A stretch of 64,000 bases of DNA from Antedon mediterranea (GCF_964355755.1 NC_092677.1:1431001-1495000), one strand, 5' to 3'. Shown: positions 47,102 to 59,544, counted from the stretch's first letter. Notes: generated by a model not told the origin, from the letters alone. Made by a program: numbers and translations.

Positions 47102-49391
47102 ATGTCGATATGTGAGTGTGCACTAATTTTCCTGATTTTCCTAAGCGACTGTAAGTAGAAACTTTGAATATAATTGGTGTAACCAATCATGCATGTTTAT
47201 TAGTAGGGTCATAAAAAAAACATAAAATTATAAGACTAGACTGGCTATGGAGTTTGACGTAGTAACCAATTTTTATTTGAAACGTTGAATATAATTGGTG
47301 TAATCGGTTGTCAAGCATGTTTTCAACATTGCGTTCTAATAATTATTAGTAGGGTCTTACTATTATTTCAACATTTGCTTATAAGACTGAAGTTCAGTGT
47401 TCGGAGAAACCAATTTTATTTTTGTTTTTTTTAATTGATTTGTTTCATTAAATACATTGCCACCCTTTCAATTTTGTATATAGTTATAAATGGTCAAAAT
47501 CCTGTAGTCAGTGTACAAGATGCTAACGTTAAATTAGGTGAGAGCGCTGTTATCTCCTGTAGTCATACACTCAGTGGTACTAGAACTCTGCAGGCTGTTC
47601 AATGGTACAATAGTAATTCAGATGGAGATCAGTTAGACATCCTTGTTAACAGTGCTGAGTCAAATACAAATGGTAGATATACAGTTACTAACACAGCACA
47701 GACTGCTCAAACTGGTGTAGCTACTCTCACCATTGCAAACTCAGTGTTACCTGATGAGGAATATTACCTATGTGGAATTATTGATTCATCTTCTGTGTTT
47801 GGTCAAGATAGTGGAAACCTTACTGTTCACTGTGAGTATGAATAAATCTGTCAAAATTGTATTATAGTTTTAAAATAAATTGCTATTTAAAAAAGGGTAG
47901 CATTCATTTTAATTAAGACAATTGACTTTGTCATTACAGATCTAGAAAACCCTATTTTGGAATCCAACACATTAATTGTCATGATAAATGACACCGCAAC
48001 ATTCACATGTGCTAAATTTATCGGCAAACCAACACCAATTATTGTCAGATGGACAAAGGAGAATGTTGCACTTGATGTTTCTGATGAAGAAAAGTATCCA
48101 TCTTCTGATGCAACATTAACTATTAATAAAGTTGATGAAATAGATGAAGGAAGTTATCGTTGTGTAGCAGAGAATGCTGCTTACAGTGGAGATGAAGGAA
48201 AAGAAAGTAATCCTCTCAAACTCTCAGTGGGTTGTAAGTAAAGTTTATTTATGTAGCTTTTATATTATTATTATTATTCTGATACGGACAAATATCCATC
48301 TTCTGATGCAACATTAATTATTAATAAAGTGAATGAAATGGTAGCAGAGAATGCTGCTTATAGTGGAAATGAAGGAAAACGTAGTAATCCTCTCGAACTC
48401 TCAGTAGGTTGGTTGCAATAAGGTTGTTATAACTAATGATACAATAATATCATTATTTTATTGATATCATAGGTATAATATTATGGAACCAAAGAGTCAA
48501 TCATAATTATACAGAATATTCCAACAATATGTATTATGCGGTAACAGTTACACAGTTTAGTTGTAATAGGCCTTTTTACAATATAGCACAAGTAATATAT
48601 AAAACCAATAGATGCACTGACTATGTTTAAATAACATAATCATATACTTTCTATTTCCTTAGCATTGAGAACAACTTCTTCTACATCCAGTAGGTCAACT
48701 ACACGTACGTTTCATTTGTTTGCATTGCACTAATAGTTTTCCATTTTTAGGCCCTATAATTTTGTGAATAAAAAGTATGACCTTTGTATATTTGTTATGT
48801 CACAATCACATGGTAACTCTGATTCTCCTGAATCTTGCGTGCACAGAAGTTCCAAAGAGTGAGGGCGTGTGCAATTCAACTGGTCTTGTTGTTGGAATGA
48901 CGTTTATTGGTGTGCTCATTGGATTCATTATCTGTTTGATTGTGGTTTTTATTATCAGAAAAATAGAGAAGTCAAAATCGCAGGTAAATTATAATTCAGA
49001 AAGTAGAAAAAAATAGTAAAATAGTCGAAGGTTTAGTGAAATACCGTCACAATTAATGGCAAATGTATTCAATTTACTTTTTGATGTTTTATTTTAAAGA
49101 CACCGACATCAACAAATGACAACCAATCAGGGGTAAGGATGCTATACTTCAACCTTAATTATTCTCTTTCACTTTGATCATTATCATCATTGTAACCAAA
49201 ACACAATAAAGGTTTGCATGATTGTAATTCATCTTACTTTACTGTTGTATTTTTTTTAGCAGCAGGCGTATATGACTTACACTGGAGAGACAGATAAAGA
49301 GGATAACCACACAATATACCAAGATCTACATTATAAAGACGATAATCAAGCTGTGTATGTAAATGTTAAAGCAAAGAAAGACAACAAATAA
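47102..49391 (+). CDS. Ig receptor G2 (beta type), intact, ~338 aa
   Basis: Exons: signal 47102-47150 (MSICECALIFLIFLSD), V-like Ig 47484-47831, C2/I-like Ig 47940-48230 (or 48233), stem 48663-48689 (or 48704), TM 48847-48983, cytoplasmic 49100-49132, tail 49260-49391. Extracellular exons are phase 1-1 and the last two junctions phase 0. The V exon has AVISC, then AVQWY, then DEEYYLC. The second Ig has FTC, VRWTK and DEGSYRC. The TM exon has a ~24-residue hydrophobic span (VGMTFIGVLIGFIICLIVVF) followed by basic residues, so type I topology is expected. The tail has YMTY, IYQDL, an extra HYKD and VYVNV: an ITAM-like pair, plus YVNV, which equals the Shc Grb2-binding motif. Probably a cell-surface immune or recognition receptor; the ligand is unknown. 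A relic of another C2 exon lies in the following intron. Confidence 0.82.
48281..48416 (+). pseudogene. Relic of a second C2/I Ig exon inside G2
   Basis: It aligns with the 3' half of the G5 C2 exon (TATCC.TCTTCTGATGCAACATTA through CTCTCAGTAGGTTGG), but ~20 nt coding the GSYRC segment are deleted and the 5' half is missing. No acceptor fits. A degraded duplicate exon. Confidence 0.75.
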
Positions 49392-49829
49392 TATACATGT
49401 TTAAAATAAAAATGAAATACATACATTATTATTATTATTCTTATTATTAATGAAATACCATTTCATATCTGTAGAAAGTGTTTTCTTTCTCTTGATTTAA
49501 CTCTTTAACGTGTACAAATTTAATAACAAGGAAATGTGAATGCTGCAATTTGTATCATCACTAACAACAAAAAAACCTATATGTACCTATAGTGACATAA
49601 TCTACCAGTGGCATATAGCAACATGTGATGTAAAGATGAAAACCATAGACATAACCCTGTATGAATCGTATGGTACAACTTTTTTTTTTCTATCCGTGGG
49701 CCTAGGCGAAGGTCTAAATCACTAATCAACAATTAAGAGATATGTTTCAAATACAATCTATAATCAAAGAGTAAATTCATTCGTTAAACAACAAAATGCC
49801 GTGACATGAGATGCAAAAGAGAAATCAAT

Positions 49830-51083
49830 TTTGAAATCAATTCAATTCAATTCAATTCAATAATACATTTATTTAAGATGGTCACAATATATAACAAACA
49901 ATATTACAATAAACAATCATAAACAATTAATATAAGACCATCTTGGGATCAAAATTAGAAGTAGAACTTGTCTCACATTGACCCCTAAAATAATAATAAT
50001 AATTCAAACAAAAATAAGAACGGTACCGTATAAATATACAAATACAACGCATACAATTAAATAAATTATACAGTGCGCAACATATTTAGTAGGTTTGGTA
50101 ACAAGATAAATAAAGGATTTTTATATGCTTTCTAAATGAATTTACAGTATATAAATGATTGATGGCAGTTGAATCTAGATTATTCCAATACGTTGGTCCT
50201 AAATAAGTAATAAAAAACTGGCTTTTTCTAAGTTTAACAAATGGAACATACAATTTATGTGGATTTCTTATGTTATAGGTATGATCTAATAAACGATTTG
50301 AAAATAACATTGAAACAGACTTTGGTAGTAAACCAGTAACATATTCAAACATAAAAGAAGTAACTTGAAGTTTATGAAGGTCATATATTTTTAAAATTTT
50401 AAGTTTTTTAAACAAAGGTTCTGATGCAGATGTAGATTGTTCAAAGTTTAATAATCGAACAACACGTTTTTGTAAAATGAAAATTCTTTGTAAATTTGAT
50501 GGATAATCAGCTGCCCATATAATATTGCAATAAAGTAAATGTGGTAATATAAGCGAATTATACAAAGAAAGTAAAATGTGTTGAGGAAAAAAATATTTTA
50601 TCTGGTTTATAACACCAATGCATTTAGACATTTTGATTGAAATATTTTTCTGATGACCGGTCCAATTTAAGTTTTCATTAATTAAAATTCCAAGAAATAA
50701 AGTTTCGCTTTTTCGGTCCAGATTTTTACCATTTAGAACAACCTGAATGTTTTTGTTACTTAATTTATGCCTGTTTCGATGGGAGTGAAATATAATGAAA
50801 TTTGTTTTTGAAGTATTAATCAATAATTTATTAGAAGAGAACCAATTTTCAATCTTATTTAATTCTAAATTAAAGGTATTTACTAATAAATCAATATTTT
50901 TGTTTGAATAAAATAAAGTTGTATCATCGGCAAAGGAAACAATATTCAGTGTATCACTAACAAAGGTTATGTCATTTACGTAAATAAGAAATAATAAGGG
51001 TCCAAGGACCGACCCCTGTGGTACACCACATGGAACGTTCTTTGCCGATGATTTACAGTTACCAATCTGTACATATTGTTTAC
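49830..51083 (-). mobile_element. 5'-truncated LINE insertion with 9-bp TSD
   Basis: The paralogous site downstream of G5 (about 62110-62130) lacks this segment and reads straight through GAGAAATCAATAGCCTATA. Here GAAATCAAT (49821-49829) and GAAATCAGT (51084-51092) bracket 1254 bp. The 3' end on the minus strand is a short (ATTGA)n-like repeat, and the 5' end is truncated within the reverse transcriptase. It postdates the ~12-kb duplication or is unique to this copy. Confidence 0.85.
50086..51075 (-). pseudogene. LINE reverse transcriptase, C-terminal part
   Basis: The minus strand is open from about 51075 to the stop at 50086, without an ATG of its own. It contains VPQGSVLGPLLFLIYVNDI, then SFADDTTLFYS (catalytic FADD box), then the conserved LFLGILINENLNW and HLLYCNIIW segments of the RT thumb. 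The stretch ending at GPTYWNNL is the usual LINE C-terminus. The frame is undamaged, consistent with a recent insertion. The endonuclease and N-terminal RT are missing, so it is non-functional. Confidence 0.85.
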
Positions 51084-51092
51084 GAAATCAGT

Positions 51093-51545
51093 AGCCTATA
51101 ATAACAGTTGACGGCCGTTTAATTAGTATATTAGTACCGTAGCCTATAGGCCTAGTAATGGACCCCATCGTCACCAACAACGGCACCAAAATGCCATTTT
51201 CTTGTTCAAAGAATCATCGTTACTTTTAATGCAGGACACATCAAGTTTGTGCCAATTTCACAATAGCAATTGTTTGAGAAATTAAAGTTTAGACCAAAGA
51301 TGCTTTAGCATCATGAAGTGGCGCCACTCTACGTGGCGCGTTATACGATCTTTGGTTTTAGACTGGGTGTGGCGGGGATAGAGCGAGATAGCTTAAAGAA
51401 CGATGAGGGCGTGTGTAATTAATTCAATCCAGAGCCATCAGATTCAATAAACTCGTATTAGGTCTACTTTCAAAATCTCACAAAACAAGGAAGGACAATT
51501 CGATTTATATTCCGTATTCACTATACTAATAATTCTGTCTTTGTG
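51093..51545. promoter_or_regulatory. G3 upstream region, conserved before G6
   Basis: Nearly identical to 62130-62411 plus 63338-63512 upstream of G6, once the TIR element there is removed. It includes the hairpin-like GTGGCGCCACTCTACGTGGC and the stretch leading to the ATG. Such conservation suggests the shared promoter and 5' UTR. No TATA box or initiator can be assigned with confidence. Confidence 0.45.
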
Positions 51546-53830
51546 ATGATGACTACTTGTTGTTTGCTGCTACTTGTTCTTGTATTTGGTAAGTACCCAG
51601 CTTTAATGTTTTGTTGTCAAACTAAGAAAACATTTAATTTTGTTTGTATTTAAATTACACATTTCCGTCATTTTTTGAAATAAAAATAGTTATACAGTTA
51701 TGTTATTTCCGGATTATAGATGGTGGTTCAAATTTTCAACAATCATAAAAATAAACTATCAAATGAAAGTTATTCCGGTTGTCTGTGTTTCTATGAAAAA
51801 ATGCATTTACTAGAATTTATTATTTTGTTATTATCATAATTCTGATTTAAACACTTTTCAGTATAGGCCTAATATGTCATATTTCACAGACAATCTTAGT
51901 TTCAGATACAAGTTCCCAAACACTAGTGACAGTGAATGCTGGTACAGCAAAAGTTGATGAAGCTGCAACAATGATGTGTACTTATACACTTGTACCAAAT
52001 GATTCATTGCTTCAACTGGTTTGGACAAAAGCAGATGACAATGGTCAAGCAGTAGGAATTGCTCTTGTGACTTCTACAGGAGAAACAAGCAATGGTCGAT
52101 ACAGTTTGTCCAATGATAATCTTATAATAACTGATGTTGTAAGAGAAGATGCAGACAACTATCGTTGTAGCGTTAGCACCAATGGTGGAAATACTGCTGA
52201 AAACTTTGCTAATCTCACGGTCTATTGTGAGTATGTAGCTAATTATGAATGAGTGTTCAAAGTTTTTGAAATGAAAAATATTAAAACTTCAACCCAGCAA
52301 TAAAATAAGACGTTAATACATTTGCATTTAACTTACATTTTACAATTGTTGTGAAAATGTTGCAATGCATACGCAAAATAGGCCTCCTGATTTGTTCGTT
52401 ATGTAGTCATGAATGAACATGTTTGCATTACCAGATCTTGAAGAACCAGTTCTGAATCCAACAAAGTTGTCTGTCAACGCAACAGAAACAGTGACATTTA
52501 CATGTTCTAACCTTATTGGTGTACCAGCACCAATTACCGTCACGTGGATCAAAGATGACGTCATACTTGATTTGTTTGATACAATAAAGTATCCGTCTTC
52601 TGATACAACATTGACGATTAATGACGTTGATGAATCAGACGAGGGCGTTTATCAGTGTAGAACAGAGAATGCTGCTTATAGTGGAACAGATGGAAAACTT
52701 AGTAATACTGCCACACTGTCAATAGGTTGGTGGAATAAACATTTTGATAAATAATATATTTTATTAGCATCATTGTATACGTATTTTCTGCATGTCCTAA
52801 TTAGTCATAGTCATAGTCATATATACTTTATTGTCCATTTAAAAAACAGAAATGTGATTTGAAAACTGGCAAAATACAAAAATATAAAATACAATTTACA
52901 AAAACACACACAAAAAGTTAAGAGGCTAAAAATTGTTAAAATTAGATAAAAATTATTATTATTTAATTATATTATATGATTTATTATTATATTGAACTAA
53001 CGATGATTTAAAGTTTATATATTATAAATTATAAATGGAATATTCATATTACAGTATATTATGTCATGCGGTAATAAAAAATAAAGCACATACACAGCGA
53101 AATCTGAACGTTTCAGATTTATTTAGTTATAAATGGCCTTTTGTAATATGAACGCATGGCGTGTTTTAGGCTACTAAATATTGCTTGTTTTTTATTTCTT
53201 TAGCATTGACAACAACATCTTTTATATCCAGTAAGTCAACAACACGTAGGTTCTGTTTGTTTGCATTGTATTGTAAATTCCCGGGTTTTTGCATTTGCGA
53301 AAAGAAAATAAGGATATAAATGGAAAGGGATATCCCCGCTTCATTCCATGATCTGTATGAGTGCTTAAAAAGGAAAATAAGTATGACCTTTATATATTTG
53401 TCAACACTAACTTATTGTAAACATGTTTAAAACACATGGTAACACTAATCCTTCTGTATTATTTGTTCAGTTTTAAGTACAGAAGTTTCAAACAGAGAGA
53501 ATGATTGTAATTCAACTGGTCTTGTTGTAGGAATGATGTTTGTTGGTGTGCTTATTGGATTCATTATATGTTTGCTTGTGGGTTTTATCATCAGCAAAAT
53601 AAGGAAGTCAAATTCACAAGTAAAGTATAATTCAGAAAGTAGAACCAAAAGCAAAAGTGTAGACTTAAAATGACCAAAGGTTTAATGAAATACCGCACAC
53701 TTCAGTAATGGAAACTATTTTAACATTAAATATTATGTTTTATTTTGAAGGTACCGACATCGAAAAACACCAACCAATCAGGGGTAAGGATGCCATACTT
53801 CAACTTTAAGTATTCACTTTACTCATTATT

Positions 53831-53862
<32 letters not shown>

Positions 53863-54081
53863 TATTATTATTATTTCACCAATATATCAATAAAGGTTTA
53901 CACGATTTTCATTCTTCTTTTTCCATGCACTAAACTTCTTAATTTTTTGTAGCAGCAGGCGTATATGACTTATACTGGAGAGATAGATAAAGAAACAAAC
54001 CACACATACCAAGATTTACAGAAGAAAGACGATAATCAAGCTGTATATGTAAATGTTAAAGCAAAAAAGGACAAAAAATAA
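51546..54081 (+). CDS. Ig receptor G3 (alpha type), intact, ~326 aa
   Basis: Exons: 51546-51588 signal (MMTTCCLLLLVLVF), 51906-52226 V-like Ig, 52435-52725 C2/I-like Ig, 53204-53230 stem (alternative end 53245 adds five codons), 53483-53619 TM, 53751-53783 (11 codons), 53953-54081 tail. All junctions have GT/AG and agree in phase. V domain: C39, W54, and DADNYRC ending C102. Second Ig: C145, W159, C196 in DEGVYQC. The hydrophobic span lies at about residues 237-260, followed by SKIRKS. Tail: Y288 and Y291 (YMTY), Y303 (YQDL), Y316 (YVNV). Spacing YxxL, nine residues, YxxV approximates an ITAM; YVNV matches a Grb2 SH2 ligand. Likely a type I surface receptor. This is the cleanest member of the array. 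Confidence 0.87.
53836..53868. repeat. (ATC)n microsatellite in the last intron of G3
   Basis: A run of ATC trinucleotides followed by ATT repeats, directly after the 11-codon exon. Confidence 0.95.
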
Positions 54082-54892
54082 TATACATGTTTAAAATATA
54101 AAAATAAAAGAAATACATTATTATTATTCCTATTATTAATGGAATATCATTGGTTTGAAACTACAATCACATACATCTTGTTGATTTTGTTATAGAATAT
54201 AGAATATATCCAAAATATTTATAATCTAAATAAACTTGTAACTAACACTTTTATGTTTCGTCTTACTAATAAAACATTACCACCTTATAGTTTGTTCTTT
54301 ATTTACTAACGCATCCGAGCTCCACTCATATAATACACGATTCTCCCAGACAAATTTATTAAGCGATCTATCAAATTCTAAACTCAGACGCTCTTCAATT
54401 CTGTACAATGGCCCAAAATTATGGAAAAATATCCCCCCTTCTTTAAAAAATAAACATCTCTTTCATCATTTAAATATCATTATAAAAACCTCTTGGTCTC
54501 AGTGAATGGTGAGTAGTCTCCTCTTTCCTTCTTTTTATATTTTTTTGTATTGGATTTAAAGAGTTTTAAATGAATTGTAAATTATTTATATTTGGATTTA
54601 CATAATATATTCTAAAATTTTTTACTATATTTCTTAATTTTATTTATTTATTTGGTTAACTTGGTGGTCGGTCTGTAATCTGATCGACTCCTGTTACAAT
54701 TAATGGTTTCTAACTTGAACGCTTCATTTGTTTTATCATTTTCGTATATTTATCTGTAATTATTGTTTAAAATAATATACATGTTTAAAATATAAAAATA
54801 AAATAAATACATTATTATTATTATTCTTATTATTAATGGAATATCATTGGTTTGAAACTACAATCACATACATCTTGTTGATTTTATTATAG
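54075..54892 (+). mobile_element. LINE 3'-end insertion flanked by ~120-bp direct repeats, 3' of G3
   Basis: 54075-54197 and 54769-54892 are near-identical. G5 carries this sequence once (about 61508-61635). Between them, about 54270-54690 encodes NGPKLWKNIPPSLKNK and ends ...KTSWSQ-stop, the usual C-terminal end of a non-LTR ORF2. Either the LINE inserted with a very long target duplication, or a local duplication occurred around it. Confidence 0.65.
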
Positions 54893-55888
54893 AAATAAAG
54901 AGAAATCATAACCTGTAGAAAGTGTTTTCTTTCTCTTGATTTAACTCTTTAACGCGTACAAATTTAACAACAAGGAAATGTGAATGCTGCAATTTGTAAC
55001 ATCATTAACAAAAAAAACCTCTATGTACCTATAGTGACATAATCTACCAGTGGTATATAGAAACATTTGATGTAAAGATGAAAACCATAGACATACTTGA
55101 AAAATGTAAAAAAAGATAATTATGTAACTAACAACGATACATTTATTAAAAAACTGTATTTCTTGTTTTGATTTGTTTTAATTAAACCTTGCTTGTACAA
55201 GACCAACTTTGATTTGTTACTGAATTTAAAGTTTGAATGCATTAGTACATTGACATATAATGACTATTCCAGCATAAGAAGGAAAATAAACTAGAAAATC
55301 AATTCTTTTAATACGCGTGTAATTGTATTATTGTTATATAGCGTTCTTTAGTTTAATTCGCCTCGAGATATTGGTTGCTTGCTGCCATATTTTATACAAA
55401 GAATTGAGTAAGTTCAAATTAATTTTGAAACGGAATATTTAGATTCCTGGGAATTGGAACAGGACTTTAAAGTATGTGGGTGCGATTTTTATTTTGTTAA
55501 TGATTTTTAAACACATTTAAGAAATACTCCAGTTTGAGTTTGCACTGTTTTGAACTACAATACAATTTAATAATAATCACGTGTTTTATGATTTTATTTT
55601 AAATAATTTATACTATTTAGAAAATTAATTTGATCATCTAGATTTAGACGGAAGTACAGTGCACTATAATTATGAAGGAAGTAAAACTAATATATCACAA
55701 GTATGAACGGCAATTAATCTCAATCATAACAACGACAGGAACAACAACAACAGTATACAATACAGTAGAGTGTGGTAGAGTGCAAGACAATAATAGTGAA
55801 ATAGTCATCACCTAATAAAGCGGAAAATAAATGTATTATTGAATTATTGAATTGAATTGAAAAGATTTCCATATTCTATAGAATTGCG
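54893..55888. other. G3-G4 intergenic spacer
   Basis: No gene is supported. 54975-55245 is the Ig 3'-flank module that also occurs at 8838-9105. From about 55260 it resembles the region left of G1 (42090). Confidence 0.5.
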
Positions 55889-58402
55889 ATGAAGGCGAAA
55901 TGCACAAGTGCGATGATACACCTGATTATTCAACTTTGTGGATGTAAGTACAAATATTAAATTTCTTTTTTTCACAAAATGACGCAATCGTAAATCGTTA
56001 TTTGTTAGCTTGTTCGATTTGGTTTCAGGTACAAGTGCACAAACACCAGTGACAGTGGATGCTGCTAAAGTCAAAGAGTTTGAAAATGTAACAATGGTGT
56101 GCACTTATATATTTCTGATAGGAGATTCATTGCTGCAACTGGGTTGGTCAAAAACTGATGACAATGGTCAACAAATAGGACCTGCTCTTGTGGTTTCTAC
56201 AGGACTAACAACCAATGGTCGATACAGTTTGTCCAATAATAATCTTATAATAACTGATGTTGAACGAGGTGACGCAGACAACTATCGTTGTGCTGTTAGC
56301 ACCGTTAATGGAAATCCTGGTGATGACTCTGCAGAACTCGCAGTCATTTGTAAGTAGTAGATGATGCATTTTGTACAACATTTTCAAACAAGATGTCTTA
56401 GTAATCTCTGTAATCTCCATTTAAATTGTATGACTTTCAAAGTGAGATAATGCTTAGAAGTATCTTTATATTTAGACTGGACAATCAGATGTCAGATGTA
56501 ATATTGCATTTCACTTTTGATATTTGTCAGCAAACTGTAGGCCTATATGTAAATATGAATAAGGAACATAATACACTTGTAAACAGCTTAATTGGGTGAC
56601 TATTTTCTAGTGTAGTGGATGATCCTAATATGTTTAAGTACATGTTTTATGGTTTAGTTTTATTTTTTAAATTTTATTTTTTTAAATTATTGTTATAATT
56701 CCGTAAAGACGAAAGTACATAAAATGTTAATTCAAAAAATTAATAAAATATACTTCTAACTTATAATTACTTTGTGAGTAAAACATAAATAAAACATTTC
56801 AGTTGATACTATTGTGTAGCAATACAAAACGTGGCTATCATAAAAATATATCATGACAATACAGCCAGTTATAGGTACCTTATATTTAAGGATATTACAT
56901 TTAATATTTAAAAAGTATTTTAAAATCGTTAAATGTAAATTGTCTATACACAGATCTTGACAACCCAGGTTTGAAGCTAATGTCTAACGATGATGAAGCA
57001 GCAACATTTAAATGTACTGAACCTGATGGATTCCAAACACCAATTAGCATCACATGGATCAAAGGGGTGACATCACACTTGATGTGTGTGATACACAAAA
57101 GTATCCGTCTTCTGATGCAACATTAACGATTGATGACGTTGATGAGACAGATGAGGGAGTTTATCAGTGTAGAGCAGAGAATGCTGCTTACAGTGGAACA
57201 GAAAAAAAAACTTAGTAACATTGTTACCCTCATCACAGTAGGTTGGTACGATTGGAATCAAATAGTTTCATAACTGTTAATTTATACAATGAATACATAC
57301 TATATATAAAGAGACATTTCATTCTTTCGGATCGTGTTTTCTCTACCACAAATAATTTGTCTTTGTTCCTAAATGATATGGATAGCACTGGTGAGCTAAC
57401 ACAACAAAAAGGGAACACTTTAATTGTATTTTGTTGTTTTTGTTATTATTATGTAGGTGTTTTATGATATGAACGCATGATAAGTTTCGATAATAATGCT
57501 TATTTATTTTTTTAGAATTGACGACTACTTCTATATCCAGTAAGTCAACTATAAGTACGTTGCATTGTATTATATTGTAAATTTCCGGGTTTGAACGAAA
57601 TAAAAGTGGAAAGAACCCACAAAAGAAAAGAAAACATTAAAACAAATCCGGGTTTGATTCCCAAACAGACAAGCATGAAAATGTGAACAATTGATGTGAG
57701 CATCTTAAAAGCAACAGCGACGACAATTAGTCAAAATCATTTTTGAGAAGACATACAAGGAGAGAAAATATATACAAAGGTTCCCTGGATATTTGCTTAC
57801 TTCATACAATTATGAAAACACTGACACAGTACTACTATTTGTTCAGTTTTAAGTACTCCAGAAGTTCCAAAGAGTGAGGGCGTGTGTAATTTAACAGGTC
57901 TTGTTGTTGGAATGATGTTTGTTGGTGTGCTCCTTGGATTCGTTCTCTGTTTGCTGGTGGGTTTTATCATCAGCAAAATAAGGTCACATGCACAGGTAAA
58001 GTATAATTCAGAAAGTAGAACAAAAAAAGCAAAATAGCCAAGGTTTAGGGAAATACTGTACACTGCACATATAGTGTGTAGAAATATACATTAAATGTAT
58101 TTGTTGATGTTTTATTTTAAAGGCACCGACATCGAAAAACGCCAACCAATCAGAGGTAAGGATGCCATACAACTTTCAATACTAATTTTCACTCGTCATT
58201 ATCATTATAATTGTCACCAATAAAGGTTTATACGTTTCTAATTCTTTTTCTATCCAATAAACTTTATTTTAAGCAGCAGGGGTATATGACTTACACTGGA
58301 GAGACAGATAACAAGGATAGCCATACATACCAAGATCTACAGAAGAAAGAAGATAATCAAGCTGTATATCTAAATGTTAAAGCAAAGAAGGACAAACAAT
58401 AA
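55889..58402 (+). pseudogene. Ig receptor G4 (alpha type) with broken second Ig exon
   Basis: Exons: signal 55889-55943 (MKAKCTSAMIHLIIQLCG), V-like 56029-56349 (TMVC, LGWSK, DADNYRC; intact), C2/I-like 56954-57241, stem 57516-57539 (or 57554), TM 57862-57995, cytoplasmic 58123-58155, tail 58274-58402 (YQDL and YLNV). Relative to G1, the C2 exon has +2 nt near 57065 and +1 nt in the poly-A near 57210. The net length is a multiple of three, but a stop arises in between (about 57128). All other exons are clean. Because the broken exon is phase 1-1, skipping it would give an in-frame one-Ig receptor. Pseudogene, exon-skipping gene and sequencing error are all possible. Confidence 0.75.
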
Positions 58403-59544
58403 TGCATCTTATTGTTAATGAAATGTCACAGTTTGAAAATTGTTGGTTTTAATAATATAACTCAATAATTTAGGGGTAAAACTGACAAAATAATTAATTA
58501 ATTAATTTAAAATAACAAGAAAAATTTGAATTCTGCAATTTGTTTAAAAAAAAACCATACACTTTATACCTAGTACCATTGCCTATGGTGTATAGCAACA
58601 TGTGATGTATAGATGAAAACCATAAGACATATCTAAAAAACAAGATACATGTATACGAATTCTATTTCTTGGTCATTATTTCGTACTGAAATTAAAATTT
58701 GCTTGTAGTTGAATCGTTGAATATTTGAAAACAACATACAAAGGAAAAATAAAGATTTCCTACACCAACACGCGTTTAAGTCCATATTATAAAAGTGTTC
58801 TTTAATTTAATTTCGCTCTCGATTGCTTGTTTGGTTGCTTGCTGACATTTTTTCATAAGTGCATAAGTTCAAAAATATTTTTTCCCTGTAGCTTTCATTT
58901 TCTTACTAAATTGCTATACACTCTTTAGTCTTCACGCTTATTAGACATTACAAGCAACTATCGTTACTGGTTGGTTCTATTTTTTGTTAATTTAATACAT
59001 AACTTGTCAAACTACTTTCTTTTATTCAGTAAATTAATTGTCACTAATAAAAACGGTCAGGTATATTGATTCAATCGATATTAGACATGAACGATACTGT
59101 ATTGAGGAAGTAGACATAGTAATATATCAAAGTATGAATTCACACTCATAACAATAACAGGAACAATCAGTATTTCAATATACATTATATACAATAGTGG
59201 AATAGTTCTGCTTTATATTCCCACTGGTCGTATTTAAGATTTCCTGCTTTATAGATTTGTAATAAAGACGGAAATGTAAACAAGATATGTGATATCTTGT
59301 TTTTTTTTCAACTTTGTGTTTGTAAGAAGACAGTTATTTAGAAATATAGGAAATATGTTTTTTCACAAAAAAATAATCTAAACATTGGGCTACCATACAG
59401 TATGGAGAAAGTAAATAAACATTTAAATCAATACTCATTCAGACAATACAAGCCCATCAGTGTCCTGTATATACTATTGAGAGACAAGAGTCAAAGTATC
59501 ATTTTTGATTTTTAGATTGTTTAGGCGTGACTTTAACAGAAGTA

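Larger units (their letters stand above)
44855..51600 (+). repeat. ~12-kb tandem segmental duplication, left copy (right copy 56954-63570)
   Basis: Ordered matches: G1 C2 exon to G4 C2 exon (offset 12,099), G2 signal to G5 signal (12,443), G3 signal to G6 signal (11,967). Intergenic sequence also aligns. Offset changes are explained largely by the TM-exon deletion in G1, the LINE in the left copy and the long-TIR element in the right copy. Confidence 0.85.

Noticed and set aside
53956-53990. Classical ITIM (I/V/L/S-x-Y-x-x-I/V/L) in the tail
   Set aside because: The position two before the YQDL and YVNV tyrosines is usually His, Thr or Ala, so the strict ITIM consensus is not met. An ITAM-like or Grb2-type reading fits better.
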